DNA from: VMCP01 sp964527775
GTDB lineage: Bacteria > Bacteroidota > Bacteroidia > NS11-12g > UBA955
DNA length: 64,000 bases
Direction: 5' to 3'
Assembly: GCA_964527775.1 (NCBI GenBank)
Contig: CAZGQS010000007.1
Location: forward strand, 46,655-110,654
The notes under the pieces are model-generated. The model was not told the DNA's origin. It made no database searches and saw nothing but the letters and a program-made list of their open reading frames with translations. A program made the position numbers and the translations under genes. This document shows, one piece after another, positions 8,294 to 16,607 of this stretch. How positions within the stretch are numbered: position 1 is the first letter of the stretch; every line of letters begins with the position of its first letter.

Positions 8294-9190
8294 ATGTCGT
8301 CTGCAGGATTTGAAGAGTTCGATGAACTTGATTCAAACGACTCAAAATGGTATCAGCGAACACTAACGGGTATTCTTACTAAAACCAAAGATAAGAAGCC
8401 TACGCCCGATGGTTTATGGGAAAAGTGTAAACGCTGCAAAGCGGTTCACACTGCCAAAGATTGGATTGACCATAAATATGTATGTTCGTCTTGCAACTAT
8501 CATGAAAGAATTGGTTCTCACGAGTATTTTGAAATCTTGTTTGACAACAACGAATTCACCGAACTCAATGAAAACCTAAGCAGTGGTGACCCTTTGAATT
8601 TCGTAGATTCAGCACCATATTCTGATAGAATTGTAGTTGCACAAAAGAAAACAGGCTTAAAAGATGCCGTAAGAACAGCAACGGGTAAAATGAACGGACA
8701 ACCCTTCACCGTGGCTTGCATGGATTTTAACTTCATTGGTGGATCTATGGGTTCTGTGGTAGGAGAAAAGATTGCACGTGCCATTGATTACTCTATCGCC
8801 CATAAAACTCCGTTTTTGATGATCTCAAAATCAGGTGGTGCCCGTATGATGGAAGCCGCTTTTTCTTTGATGCAAATGGCAAAAACCAGCGCAAAATTAG
8901 CCCTTTTGAACAAAGCAGGCATTCCTTACATTTCGTTAATGACCAATCCTACTACCGGTGGAGTAACAGCTTCTTATGCCATGTTGGGCGATTTTAATAT
9001 CGCTGAACCTGAGGCTCTAATTGGTTTTGCTGGACCTCGTGTTATTCGCGAAACCATTGGAAAAGACCTTCCCAAAGGCTTTCAAAGTTCAGAATTTTTG
9101 GTTGAACACGGTTTCCTCGACTTCATTGTAGAGAGAAACGTTTTGAAAGAAAAACTAAGCAGTCTATTAAGTATCATTTGGAATAAATAA
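8294..9190 (+). CDS. accD: Acetyl-CoA carboxylase carboxyltransferase subunit beta
   Basis: This 298-residue subunit, with AccA, transfers the carboxyl group from carboxybiotin to acetyl-CoA, the first step of fatty acid synthesis. A zinc ribbon with Cys45, Cys48, Cys64 and Cys67 (CKRC and CSSC) is followed by the crotonase-like core, with MDFNFIGGSMGSVVGEKI, SKSGGARMMEAAFSLMQM and NPTTGGVTASYAMLGD. An in-frame TTG at 8285 would add three residues, but ATG at 8294 is preferred. No accA lies nearby. gcvH follows after 11 bases. Confidence 0.95.
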   Translation: MSSAGFEEFDELDSNDSKWYQRTLTGILTKTKDKKPTPDGLWEKCKRCKAVHTAKDWIDHKYVCSSCNYHERIGSHEYFEILFDNNEFTELNENLSSGDPLNFVDSAPYSDRIVVAQKKTGLKDAVRTATGKMNGQPFTVACMDFNFIGGSMGSVVGEKIARAIDYSIAHKTPFLMISKSGGARMMEAAFSLMQMAKTSAKLALLNKAGIPYISLMTNPTTGGVTASYAMLGDFNIAEPEALIGFAGPRVIRETIGKDLPKGFQSSEFLVEHGFLDFIVERNVLKEKLSSLLSIIWNK

Positions 9191-9201
9191 ACACAATTAA
9201 T

Positions 9202-9582
9202 ATGAATTTTCCTGAAAATTTGAAGTACACCAAAGACCACGAGTGGATCTTGGTTGAAGGTGATCAAGCTACCATTGGTATCACTGAGTTTGCACAAGGT
9301 GAGTTGGGCGATATCGTTTTTGTTGACATTGCCACTCAAGGTGAGACTTTAGGTGCAGAAGAAGTTTTCGGTTCAGTGGAAGCCGTAAAAACTGTAAGTG
9401 AGCTATACATGCCTGTTGCAGGTGAAGTTTTAGAAGTTAATACTGCTTTAGATAGCACTCCTGAATCAATCAATTCTGACCCTTATGGCGATGGTTGGAT
9501 GATCAAAGTAAAAATGTCTAATGCCGCAGATGCTGACGCTCTATTGACTGCTGATCAGTACAAAGCCCTCATCGGTGCTTAA
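9202..9582 (+). CDS. gcvH: Glycine cleavage system H protein
   Basis: This 126-residue lipoyl carrier shuttles the aminomethyl group between the P, T and L proteins of the glycine cleavage system. The lipoylated lysine is Lys63 in GSVEAVKTVSELYMPV, the expected position for a full-length H protein. The N-terminus LKYTKDHEWI is typical. No gcvP or gcvT is nearby and no glycine riboswitch is visible in the 11-base upstream gap. The VanZ-like gene starts inside its 3' end. Confidence 0.96.
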   Translation: MNFPENLKYTKDHEWILVEGDQATIGITEFAQGELGDIVFVDIATQGETLGAEEVFGSVEAVKTVSELYMPVAGEVLEVNTALDSTPESINSDPYGDGWMIKVKMSNAADADALLTADQYKALIGA

Positions 9583-9958
9583 TTTTAATCACAAATTTTT
9601 TAAATGGGTCCCCGCAATTTTGTGGGGACTTTTTATTTCTTGGGCTACTCTAAAACCAACAACCCATACTGATTTAAATATCCCACTTTGGGCCGCCTCT
9701 TTGCATTTAGATAAATGGGTGCATTTTGGTTTTTGGTTCATTTGGACATGGCTCTTCTTGAAAAAAGTGAATCCATCTGGTTTATACAATTTGATTTCGG
9801 TTGTTTTCTTTTCCGCCTACGGCGGACTGATTGAAATACTACAAGGCACCATGAACCTCGGTAGAACCTGCGATATTTGGGATTGGTTAGCCGATACCGC
9901 AGGTGTTGTTATAGCAGTGGTTTATTTAAAATGGCTCAATAAATTTATTCAATCATAA
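9575..9958 (+). CDS. VanZ-like membrane protein
   Basis: This 127-residue protein has three or four hydrophobic segments and the VanZ-like pattern LDKWVHFGFWFIWTWLFL, then YGGLIEILQG, then WDWLADTAGVVIAVV. Conserved polar residues (KWVHF, EILQ and D.LAD) sit in the membrane as in VanZ. It probably starts at GTG 9575, overlapping gcvH by 8 bases; the nearby ATG is out of frame. Its function is unknown; VanZ itself gives low-level teicoplanin resistance, but most family members have no assigned role. A strong terminator follows. Confidence 0.8.
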   Translation: MLNFNHKFFKWVPAILWGLFISWATLKPTTHTDLNIPLWAASLHLDKWVHFGFWFIWTWLFLKKVNPSGLYNLISVVFFSAYGGLIEILQGTMNLGRTCDIWDWLADTAGVVIAVVYLKWLNKFIQS

Positions 9959-9988
9959 AAAAGGCCCGCCTAAGCGAGCCTTTTTTTG
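9954..9988. terminator. Bidirectional intrinsic terminator
   Basis: The hairpin at 9962-9981 (AGGCCCGC / GCGAGCCT, one C-A mismatch, loop CTAA) is followed by seven T on the plus strand and preceded by an A run that acts as the T run on the minus strand. It can end both the aldolase-accD-gcvH-VanZ transcript and the opposing small secreted protein gene. Confidence 0.85.
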
Positions 9989-10016
9989 AAAATTTATTTA
10001 TTAAAAATTCAGATTA

Positions 10017-10469
10017 TTATTTAAACATAGTTGCTTGGTAACCACGGCTAGCGTCTCCTTTCAAAGACAAACTTACAGTGATTGAACCTTGCGCACCTGC
10101 TTTGGTTTTCAATTGCTTAGCCATAGCTTCAGACATGTATACACAAGTAGTCCATTCTGGATCTTCTTTGATGCTTACTTTTAATTTTTGTGAACCCACT
10201 GGAGGATTACAAGGAGCAGTCTGAGCACCTTTTGCACCTGGAGCTGCATGAGGAGCTGCATGAGGAGCACCAGCAGGAGCACCTACAGCATGTTGACCTG
10301 GGCCACTTGTAGCTTCAAAAGTCACAGTAATTCCTGTTACCATTACTTGACGGTTGTTGTAATTCTTTTGATTTTGAGCGAATTGCATACCAGCAACCTG
10401 CTCCCCTTGTGCCATAACTGCGCCAATCATTAAGATACCAGCAGCTAAAAAAGAAGTTATTTTTTTCAT
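10017..10469 (-). CDS. Small secreted protein with His/Ala/Pro-rich linker
   Basis: This protein of about 150 residues has a signal peptide, MKKITSFLAAGILMIGAVMA, cleaved before QGEQ. The front part (FAQNQKNYNNRQVMVTGITVTFEA) and end (LKVSIKEDPEWTTCVYMSEAMAKQL) look like two halves of a small beta domain, perhaps an OB fold. They are separated by a low-complexity linker with repeated GAPHAAPHAAPGA. Two Cys residues (in CNPP and TTCVY) could form a disulfide. I do not recognise the family. An upstream start would add seven residues, but ATG at 10469 directly precedes the signal peptide. No TAnnTTTG box is evident. Confidence 0.65.
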   Translation of the reverse strand: MKKITSFLAAGILMIGAVMAQGEQVAGMQFAQNQKNYNNRQVMVTGITVTFEATSGPGQHAVGAPAGAPHAAPHAAPGAKGAQTAPCNPPVGSQKLKVSIKEDPEWTTCVYMSEAMAKQLKTKAGAQGSITVSLSLKGDASRGYQATMFK

Positions 10470-10560
10470 GTTGTATATTTTGTAATGCAATCTAAGTTAA
10501 ATCTTTATCTACTCATTAACTTTATAAATTAAGTTATACAATGTTATAGGGTAAATTGCT

Positions 10561-10598
10561 AAAAAATAAAAACGCCCCAATAAATTGAGGCGTTTTAC
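10561..10598 (-). terminator. Intrinsic terminator of tRNA-Cys
   Basis: Read on the minus strand, the hairpin AAAACGCC / GGCGTTTT (10569-10596, one mismatch, loop TTTA) begins 7 bases after the tRNA 3' end and is followed by a T-rich tract (10568 down to 10561). Confidence 0.85.
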
Positions 10599-10602
10599 AG
10601 TG

Positions 10603-10673
10603 AGGTCGGAACCGGATTCGAACCGGTGTAAAGGGTTTTGCAGACCCGTGCCTAGCCGCTCGGCCATCCGACC
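10603..10673 (-). tRNA. tRNA-Cys (anticodon GCA)
   Basis: The 71-base cloverleaf has acceptor stem GGTCGGA / TCCGACC, D arm GCC...GGC, anticodon loop CTGCAAA with anticodon GCA, T arm ACCGG TTCGAAT CCGGT, and discriminator U73, which is the hallmark of tRNA-Cys. The outermost anticodon-stem pair is a C-U mismatch. CCA is not encoded. A promoter box lies 16 bases upstream and a terminator 4 bases downstream, so it is a single-gene unit. Confidence 0.95.
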
Positions 10674-10689
10674 TTATTTTTAAGGACTG

Positions 10690-10721
10690 CAAAAATAACC
10701 CAATTCAAGCAATCCCACAAC
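10690..10721 (-). promoter_or_regulatory. tRNA-Cys promoter (TTG, 20-bp spacer, TATTTTTG)
   Basis: Minus-strand -7 box TATTTTTG at 10697-10690 lies 16 bases before the tRNA 5' end, with GTTG at 10721-10718 spaced 20 bases upstream as a -33 element. Both match the Bacteroidota pattern. Confidence 0.65.
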
Positions 10722-10770
10722 TACAACCGATAAAATTATTTAATTTAACGACAAGCCCTAACTCTGCACC

Positions 10771-10806
<36 letters not shown>

Positions 10807-10812
<6 letters not shown>

Positions 10813-11487
10813 CTCCGAAACTATTTTCCCATCAGCCATCGTAATCACTCGATCAGTGCGTTTGGCGAAATCATCGTCATGGGTAACAATGAGCATTGAC
10901 ATTCCTAGACTAGCGGTTAAATCTTTGAAAATCCCAAAAACCAAATCGGCATTTTTAGAATCTAAGTTACCGGTAGGTTCATCACCCATAATGATGTCGG
11001 GGTCATTGATCAATGCTCTAGCGATGGCAACCCGCTGTTTTTGTCCGCCAGAAATTTGAGTTGCCCTCTTTTTGGCTTGGTCAGCAATATCCAACATCTT
11101 TAATTTTTCATATGCAATGTGTTCAACTTCTGATTTTGATTTTAAACCGAGTTTTAAAGCAGGCATCATTACGTTTTCCAACACCGAAAACTCAGGCAGT
11201 AAATAGTGAAATTGAAATACAAAGCCAATATGTTCATTTCTTACTTTGGCTAGTTCATTAGATGATTTTCCTGTGAGCAATTCCCCTTTTAGCCAAATTT
11301 CACCCTCGTAATTAGTGTCCATAGTACTTAACAGGTAAAGTAAAGTACTTTTTCCGCATCCACTTTTGCCTTGAATGGATACAAATTCTCCTTTATTCAT
11401 AGAGAAATTTACCCCATTCAATACTTGAACTTTTACGGGGTCGTAAAAGTACTTGTTGATGTTTTTGACTTCCAGAATCGTGCTCAT
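10807..11487 (-). CDS. ABC transporter ATPase, LolD/MacB-type
   Basis: This is a 226-residue ATPase with Walker A GKSGCGKST, Q-loop FVFQFHYLLPEFSVLENVMMP, signature ISGGQKQRVAIARAL, Walker B DIIMGDEPTGNLDS and the switch His in LIVTHD. The motif EPTGNLD and the LLPEFS loop are typical of the LolD/MacB/FtsE branch, whose members drive mechanotransmission rather than substrate transport through the membrane. It pairs with the FtsX-type permease just upstream, whose stop is 1 base from its ATG. An upstream in-frame start would overlap that gene, so ATG at 11487 is chosen. The C-terminus ends inside a tandem repeat. Confidence 0.9.
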
Positions 11488-11488
11488 G

Positions 11489-12754
11489 TTATTGTCCTCG
11501 AATGATTTCAACCGGGTCTATCTTGCTGGCTTTTCTAGCAGGTAGATATCCTGCAAAAAAAGTGGTAATGATGGCAAATAGACTTCCTCCAATGTAAAAA
11601 GCCACTTCAAAATTAACAGGGAAAGTCTTCACAGTGGGTAAAGCCTCAGTTTCAAATGGGGCTTTACTGATCAAAACGCTGACACTATAACCCATTAAAA
11701 GTCCAACAGCACCGCCAATAATTCCAATCAACAAGGCCTGATAAATGAAAATGCGTTTCACATCGCCCCCTGAAAAGCCCATGGCCTTTAAAATGGCAAT
11801 GTCATTCATTTTTTCATAGATCAACATGTTCAAAATGTTGTAAATCCCAAATCCAGCAACAATCAATAAAGTGATTGATACAGCATAACTTATCAGGTTT
11901 CGGATGCTGGTACCTGTCTCAAATTGAGCATTAGCGGTATTTATGTCAACCGCATGAACCCCAAACGCTTCAGAAATTTCAGCCGTCATGTGCAATGCTT
12001 CATCTATGTTCTTTAGTTTAATGTATAAATCTGTTGCATAAGATGGACCTTCATTGGCAGCCAATTGAGCAGTTTTGATGTTAGCATAACTTTGTATATT
12101 GTCTACTTCGGCCAACCCACTTTGGAAAAAAGCAACGATTTTCAACCTCATCGATTCACCAGTGGGAGTAATCATTGGAACATAATCACCCACTTTAAGG
12201 CGTAATTTTTTAGCAACTCCAGCTCCTAATATGATGCCATTTTTGCTATTATTGAGGTCTTCGGGTTTACCTCCCACCACGTATTGATTGAAATTGAATA
12301 ATTTTTCTTGTTCTAGGGCATCTATCCCCATGAGGTTTCCGTTGAGAAGTACGCTACCCGACTGGTAAAAAACTCTCGCTGAAACCAGGGGTGTGATGCC
12401 CTTAACGCGAGGGTCTTTCTGAAGTGCGAGTCGTATGCCCTGATTGTTCCGAATGCTTGCTTGAGACCTTCGTGGTTTTACATTTTCAACCACATGAACA
12501 AAATTAGAATCTTTGAATGGGTCTGCCATTTCAATGGGTTGAACTTTACTCGCCTCTACTTCGTTGTAAATTCTGATGTGCGGAGTTCTATTGAGAATTA
12601 AACCGTCTAACAATCCATTTAGACCGGTCATGAAACTCATTAGAATGATATAGGTGCCAATGCCAAAAGTTACCCCAAGTGCGGCAATGATTGATTGCTT
12701 TTTACGCTCCACTAAATGGGTGCGGGCTATTTTCACCAAGACCGAATTGTTCAT
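11489..12754 (-). CDS. ABC permease, FtsX/MacB/LolC-type
   Basis: This 421-residue permease has one N-terminal membrane helix (about 20-45), a large periplasmic MacB core domain (about 46-285) and three C-terminal helices, the last ending in the conserved GYLPARKASKIDPVEIIRGQ. It forms a transporter with the adjacent ATPase. The gene for an HlyD-like adaptor lies 2 bases upstream. This arrangement suggests a MacAB-like efflux or secretion system rather than lipoprotein sorting, though LolCE cannot be excluded. No TolC-like gene is close. Confidence 0.88.
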   Translation of the reverse strand: MNNSVLVKIARTHLVERKKQSIIAALGVTFGIGTYIILMSFMTGLNGLLDGLILNRTPHIRIYNEVEASKVQPIEMADPFKDSNFVHVVENVKPRRSQASIRNNQGIRLALQKDPRVKGITPLVSARVFYQSGSVLLNGNLMGIDALEQEKLFNFNQYVVGGKPEDLNNSKNGIILGAGVAKKLRLKVGDYVPMITPTGESMRLKIVAFFQSGLAEVDNIQSYANIKTAQLAANEGPSYATDLYIKLKNIDEALHMTAEISEAFGVHAVDINTANAQFETGTSIRNLISYAVSITLLIVAGFGIYNILNMLIYEKMNDIAILKAMGFSGGDVKRIFIYQALLIGIIGGAVGLLMGYSVSVLISKAPFETEALPTVKTFPVNFEVAFYIGGSLFAIITTFFAGYLPARKASKIDPVEIIRGQ

Positions 12755-12756
12755 GG

Positions 12757-13842
12757 TTATTTTTTCTTTTTCAGAGGAAGTAAAACGGTTTCACCGTCTT
12801 TTAAACCATCCAAAATTTCTATGTAAAGATCACTCTTTAATCCAACTGAAATGGTTTTTAATCCTTCCGATGTTTCAACTTGATTGTTTTCTTTTAGGAA
12901 CTTTTGGGGAATAACCAATGCATTATTTTTGGTTTCAATGACAATGTTGGCTTCAGCGGTTAACCCAGGAACTAACCTGGGAATGCTTTCTGTGAAAACG
13001 GCCTCTGCTTTAAACGACTGAGTTTTAGCATCAATTGCAGGAGTGATATTAGAGATTTTACCTTTGAAACTCTTGGAAAATGCATCCATCTTTACCCAAA
13101 CTTCCTGGCCAAGTTTAATTTTCTCAAGGTCTACTTCGTCAATTTCTAATTCTATATAAAAGGATTTTCCAGAACCAACAACAGCCGCAATTTGTTGTGG
13201 GCCAACTAAATCGCCCTTGTTTAGAGGCAAGGAGAACAATTGCCCTTCAATTTCACTGCTAATTTTGAAGAACTTTAAGTTTTCGTTGGCATTGCTTTCA
13301 TTCAATTCAGCAATTTTTTGACTGTATTGTTTTTGTTTTTGAAGTTGCAATCTTTTGGATGTTAATATTGTCAACTGACTTTTTGACGCTTCCAATTTCA
13401 GCTTCCTCAATTCTAACTGATTTTTACTTCCAATTCCCTCCGAAAAGAGTTTGTTCTGCCTGGCATAGTCAATGGAATCTTGTTCAAGTGTTTTTCTTGC
13501 TAACAAAATTTGATTTCGCAATTGCAGCAAATCATATTCTGGAAGTTCAGCTTGCTGTCTTTGCATTTCTGCAAGCTCAATGTTATTCAGTTGGATATTT
13601 GTACTAATTCTGCCAATCTCTTGACCCACTTTCACGGTTTCGCCTTCCTTTACAGTATAACCTAAAAATCTTCCCGTCGATAAAGGTCTGACTTCATATT
13701 GGTTCAGGGCCTTTACCTTTCCGCTGGCATACACCGAGTGTACAATGTTCTTTCTTTCTGCGTTCGCTGATTCGTATTTTTCACCGCACGATAGGAGTAA
13801 AGTCGCGCAAAAAGCGACCCAAAGGGGAAGGTGGGGTTTCAT
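12757..13842 (-). CDS. HlyD/MacA-type periplasmic adaptor lipoprotein
   Basis: This 361-residue protein has a lipoprotein signal with lipobox LLSC (Cys at about residue 19). The biotinyl-lipoyl-like half motif VKALNQYEVRPLSTGRFLG and KEGETVKVGQEIGRI is followed by a long coiled hairpin (about residues 85-175, rich in Q, L, E and K) and a C-terminal beta-barrel (VWVKMDAFSKSFKGKI, then LVPGLTAEANIVIE). This is the membrane-fusion adaptor of a tripartite pump. It is cotranscribed with the permease and ATPase downstream. Confidence 0.88.
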   Translation of the reverse strand: MKPHLPLWVAFCATLLLSCGEKYESANAERKNIVHSVYASGKVKALNQYEVRPLSTGRFLGYTVKEGETVKVGQEIGRISTNIQLNNIELAEMQRQQAELPEYDLLQLRNQILLARKTLEQDSIDYARQNKLFSEGIGSKNQLELRKLKLEASKSQLTILTSKRLQLQKQKQYSQKIAELNESNANENLKFFKISSEIEGQLFSLPLNKGDLVGPQQIAAVVGSGKSFYIELEIDEVDLEKIKLGQEVWVKMDAFSKSFKGKISNITPAIDAKTQSFKAEAVFTESIPRLVPGLTAEANIVIETKNNALVIPQKFLKENNQVETSEGLKTISVGLKSDLYIEILDGLKDGETVLLPLKKKK

Positions 13843-13856
13843 ATATTCAAATGTCC

Positions 13857-15557
13857 TTAAAATCGACTGATTTTCATTCGTTTTCCGTCGATAAATGTGT
13901 GCTTTACACGAATTTGTTTAAGTTCTTCGGTTGAACATTCTAAAATGTCTTTGTTGAGGACTATAAAATCAGCCACTTTATTGGTCTGAATGCTGCCTTT
14001 CCATTCATCTTCTCTATTCGAATAAGCTGCCCAAAGGGTCATGCCTAACAATGTTTCCTTTCGGCTCAAGGCTTGTTTAGGCAAAAAGGGCGTTTTTAAA
14101 TTTCCAGCAATATCCATCCTCTGCGTAGCAGAATAAAAGGAAGCAAATGGATTGATGTCCTCCACAGGAAAATCAGTGCCAATAGCCACTACACCTGCAC
14201 TCTTTAATAAATCTTTGTAAGCATAAGCCCCTGATTGTGGATTGTAAAACTGAGTTAAACCAATCCGTTGATTCGAATCAACGCAAAGTCTGGACATGGC
14301 CCAAGGTGCATCTGAAGTGGCGTGTGTGGGCTGTATGCTGGGTATGATACCCCAATTAGACAGTTGTTTTTGATCTCGAGGATCTACAATTTGTGCGTGT
14401 TCAATGCGCCAACGAGCGTCAAATCCCTCAGGAATGGTTTGCTTGAAATTGTTGATGACCAATTTATTGGCTGAGTCTCCAATAGCGTGAACACACACTT
14501 GGAAGTTTTTTTGCAATAGATATCGAGTGTAATATCCAAATTGGCCATAGCTCATAAGTTGCAGTCCGTGGTATCCATTTCTATCGCAATAATCTGTTTT
14601 TAACAAGGCGCCTTTTGAACCTAATGCACCGTCTAAATAAATTTTCATGCTTTCGCAATGCATGAAATAGTTATTGGGAACTACGTTGGTTCCGACTTTC
14701 ATCAGATTCTCATCATTGCCCGAAAGCATTGCACAAAACCGCATGTGAATTTTTTGTTCCTTTTGCAGTTTCTGTAAAAAGTACATCTCGTTGAGTTCCA
14801 AGCCAGCTTCGTCTAGGGTAGTAAGTCCGTATTTATAGATGTTTTTTGATTGTTTCACCACGGCTTTGCTCAATTCTTTTTCATTCATGGGAGGTATGAA
14901 TTTTCGAATCCAATCAGAGGCATTGTCTACGAAAATACCTGTTGGTTTTCCGTTCGCATCTTTGATGATTTCACCACCGGCGATGGTAGTGTCCCAATTC
15001 AAATTCAATGTTTTCAGAGCAATGTCATTTACCCAAACAGCATGACCATCGACTCTCGACAAGCAAACGGGTTTTTTTGATACACCTTTCAAGTCTTCGG
15101 CTGACGGGAACGATTTTTCGCTCCAGTCGTTTTGATCCCAACCTCGACCAACAATCCAAGCCCGTTTAGTTTTAAATTTCTTAACCTTTTTATACACCTC
15201 AGATTTACTTTTAGTGCCAAAAACATTGACCTCTTTTGTGCCTCTGCAATAAGCTAAAAAATGACAGTGTGCATCAATCAATCCAGGATATAAATAACCG
15301 TTGTGTTTGATGATTTTTGCTGTTGGATATTTTAACTGTGCTTCACGTGTTGAACCCGTAAAACGAATCCATCCATTCTCTTCAACAAAACACTCTACGG
15401 TAGACATAGCAGTATCGCAAACGTAAATCTTTGTTGCTGTATGAATTGTAGCTTGAGACCACAAATTTTGCGAGCTCAGTCCCAAGAAAATAAATAAAAA
15501 ATGAACGATTTTTTGGGGGATAAACGTTTTTGAATTGTTATACCTTTGTTTTAACAT
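13857..15557 (-). CDS. Secreted amidohydrolase, YtcJ-like
   Basis: This 566-residue metal-dependent hydrolase has a likely signal peptide (hydrophobic stretch HFLFIFLGLSSQNLWSQ). The metal-site motifs of the family are all present: PGLIDAHCHF (HxH), VHAIGDSANK, WRIEHAQIVD and IGTDFPVEDINPF (the catalytic Asp). The YtcJ/N-substituted formamide deformylase-like branch is indicated by GRGWDQNDW and SRVDGHAVWVN. Substrate is unknown. It heads the operon with the MacAB-like genes (14-base gap), but a functional link is not evident. Confidence 0.85.
   Translation of the reverse strand: MLKQRYNNSKTFIPQKIVHFLFIFLGLSSQNLWSQATIHTATKIYVCDTAMSTVECFVEENGWIRFTGSTREAQLKYPTAKIIKHNGYLYPGLIDAHCHFLAYCRGTKEVNVFGTKSKSEVYKKVKKFKTKRAWIVGRGWDQNDWSEKSFPSAEDLKGVSKKPVCLSRVDGHAVWVNDIALKTLNLNWDTTIAGGEIIKDANGKPTGIFVDNASDWIRKFIPPMNEKELSKAVVKQSKNIYKYGLTTLDEAGLELNEMYFLQKLQKEQKIHMRFCAMLSGNDENLMKVGTNVVPNNYFMHCESMKIYLDGALGSKGALLKTDYCDRNGYHGLQLMSYGQFGYYTRYLLQKNFQVCVHAIGDSANKLVINNFKQTIPEGFDARWRIEHAQIVDPRDQKQLSNWGIIPSIQPTHATSDAPWAMSRLCVDSNQRIGLTQFYNPQSGAYAYKDLLKSAGVVAIGTDFPVEDINPFASFYSATQRMDIAGNLKTPFLPKQALSRKETLLGMTLWAAYSNREDEWKGSIQTNKVADFIVLNKDILECSTEELKQIRVKHTFIDGKRMKISRF
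15541..15548 (+). promoter_or_regulatory. -7 box TACCTTTG of the cytochrome / DUF5777 operon
   Basis: Exact TAnnTTTG match 30 bases before the ATG at 15579. AAACGTTT, the core of the palindrome described for 57112 and 62245, lies 11 bases upstream at 15522-15529. The box faces the minus-strand box at 15563-15570. Confidence 0.55.
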
Positions 15558-15562
15558 CTATT

Positions 15563-15570
15563 CAAATTTA
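15563..15570 (-). promoter_or_regulatory. -7 box TAAATTTG of the amidohydrolase operon
   Basis: Minus-strand TAnnTTTG match ending 5 bases before the amidohydrolase ATG at 15557, which predicts a leaderless or nearly leaderless mRNA. Confidence 0.5.
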
Positions 15571-15578
15571 AACATTCT

Positions 15579-16043
15579 ATGAAGTTAGCCAATCGAAAAA
15601 ATCTTATTATGTTAACGTTAACGGTAATTTTAGTGTCAGTTGCAGTGGTTTTTTTTATGGCAACAGAATCAAATTCGGGTGTTGTTGAAGATGAAGCTAA
15701 TTTCAAAGTAACCGTATCTGATTGGGTAAAAGAAGGTTTGGAAACCTCAGACAGCAGTTTCAACAAAAAGTATGTAGGACAAATCATCGAAATTACGGGT
15801 AAAGTGGCATCAGTGAATGAACTGGAGGCACAGAATAGTACAAACGTAAAACTGGAAAGTGGCCAAGAAGAAGTAATAGTAGGAGCACTTTTCAATAAAA
15901 CATCAGAGGAGGTGCAGCAACTTGCCCCCGGTCAAGATGTAACTGTAGTCTGTGAGTGCAACGGAGTGTCTAAACCCGAAGAATATGATCTTATCAGCGA
16001 AGTTTTGTTCACTTTAAAACATTGTCAATTAAAAAATAAATAA
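15579..16043 (+). CDS. Membrane-anchored OB-fold (tRNA_anti-like) protein
   Basis: This 154-residue protein has an N-terminal membrane anchor or signal (LIMLTLTVILVSVAVVFFM) and an exported beta domain. The segment FNKKYVGQIIEITGKVASVNE, followed by GQDVTVVCECNGV and LFTLKHCQL, matches the Bacteroidota tRNA_anti-like OB-fold family, which despite its name is usually envelope-located with unknown function. It opens the six-gene operon; the YceI gene starts 4 bases after its stop. Confidence 0.72.
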   Translation: MKLANRKNLIMLTLTVILVSVAVVFFMATESNSGVVEDEANFKVTVSDWVKEGLETSDSSFNKKYVGQIIEITGKVASVNELEAQNSTNVKLESGQEEVIVGALFNKTSEEVQQLAPGQDVTVVCECNGVSKPEEYDLISEVLFTLKHCQLKNK

Positions 16044-16047
16044 TAAT

Positions 16048-16599
16048 ATGAAAAAGTACATTGCAGTATTCTTAATGGCTACGCTGTTTACAGTGGGTAC
16101 CTTATTCTCTCAAGCCACCGTTTATAAAACTTCTTCTGGCAACATAACCTTTGTTAGTGAGACTGAATTTGAAAAGTTTTCTGCTGTGAATAATCAAGTA
16201 ACAGCAGCTATTTCTTCTCAAGGAAAAGTACAGTTCAAAGCACCGGTAAATTCATTTGATTTTGAAAAGAAGTTGATGCAAACTCATTTCCAAGAGAATT
16301 ACATGGAATCGGCTACATTTCCGAATGGTGTTTTCAAAGGGCAAATCGAAGATTTGAAGTCGTTTAATTTAGCTAAAAGTGGAACATACTCGGTTTCAGT
16401 TAAAGGTACTTTAGAAATCCATGGGGTAACCAAAGAGGTTGTCATTCCTGGCAAAATTGTGGTTGATGGCGACCAAGTAACATTGAAATCGAATTTCGCT
16501 ATTTCCTGCGCTGAATACGGAGTAAAAATCCCAAAAAACAACGTAAATCAGATTTCTGATACCATAAAGATTTCTGTAAGTTGCTCTCTTACTAAATAA
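16048..16599 (+). CDS. YceI family periplasmic protein
   Basis: This 183-residue protein has signal peptide KYIAVFLMATLFTVGTLFSQ and a YceI lipocalin-like barrel. FDFEKKLMQTHFQENYMES, FPNGVFKGQIEDL and GTLEIHGVTKEVVIPG are family hallmarks. YceI proteins bind polyisoprenoids or quinone-like lipids in the periplasm and often accompany cytochromes. Here it lies between the OB-fold protein and two heme-motif lipoproteins, which suggests a quinone or redox link (inference). Confidence 0.88.
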   Translation: MKKYIAVFLMATLFTVGTLFSQATVYKTSSGNITFVSETEFEKFSAVNNQVTAAISSQGKVQFKAPVNSFDFEKKLMQTHFQENYMESATFPNGVFKGQIEDLKSFNLAKSGTYSVSVKGTLEIHGVTKEVVIPGKIVVDGDQVTLKSNFAISCAEYGVKIPKNNVNQISDTIKISVSCSLTK

Positions 16600-16607
16600 T
16601 TACAGAC

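Noticed and set aside
9136..9143. AAACGTTT core inside accD
   Set aside because: Eight-base core only, in coding sequence, not the full 12-base palindrome; one or two are expected by chance.
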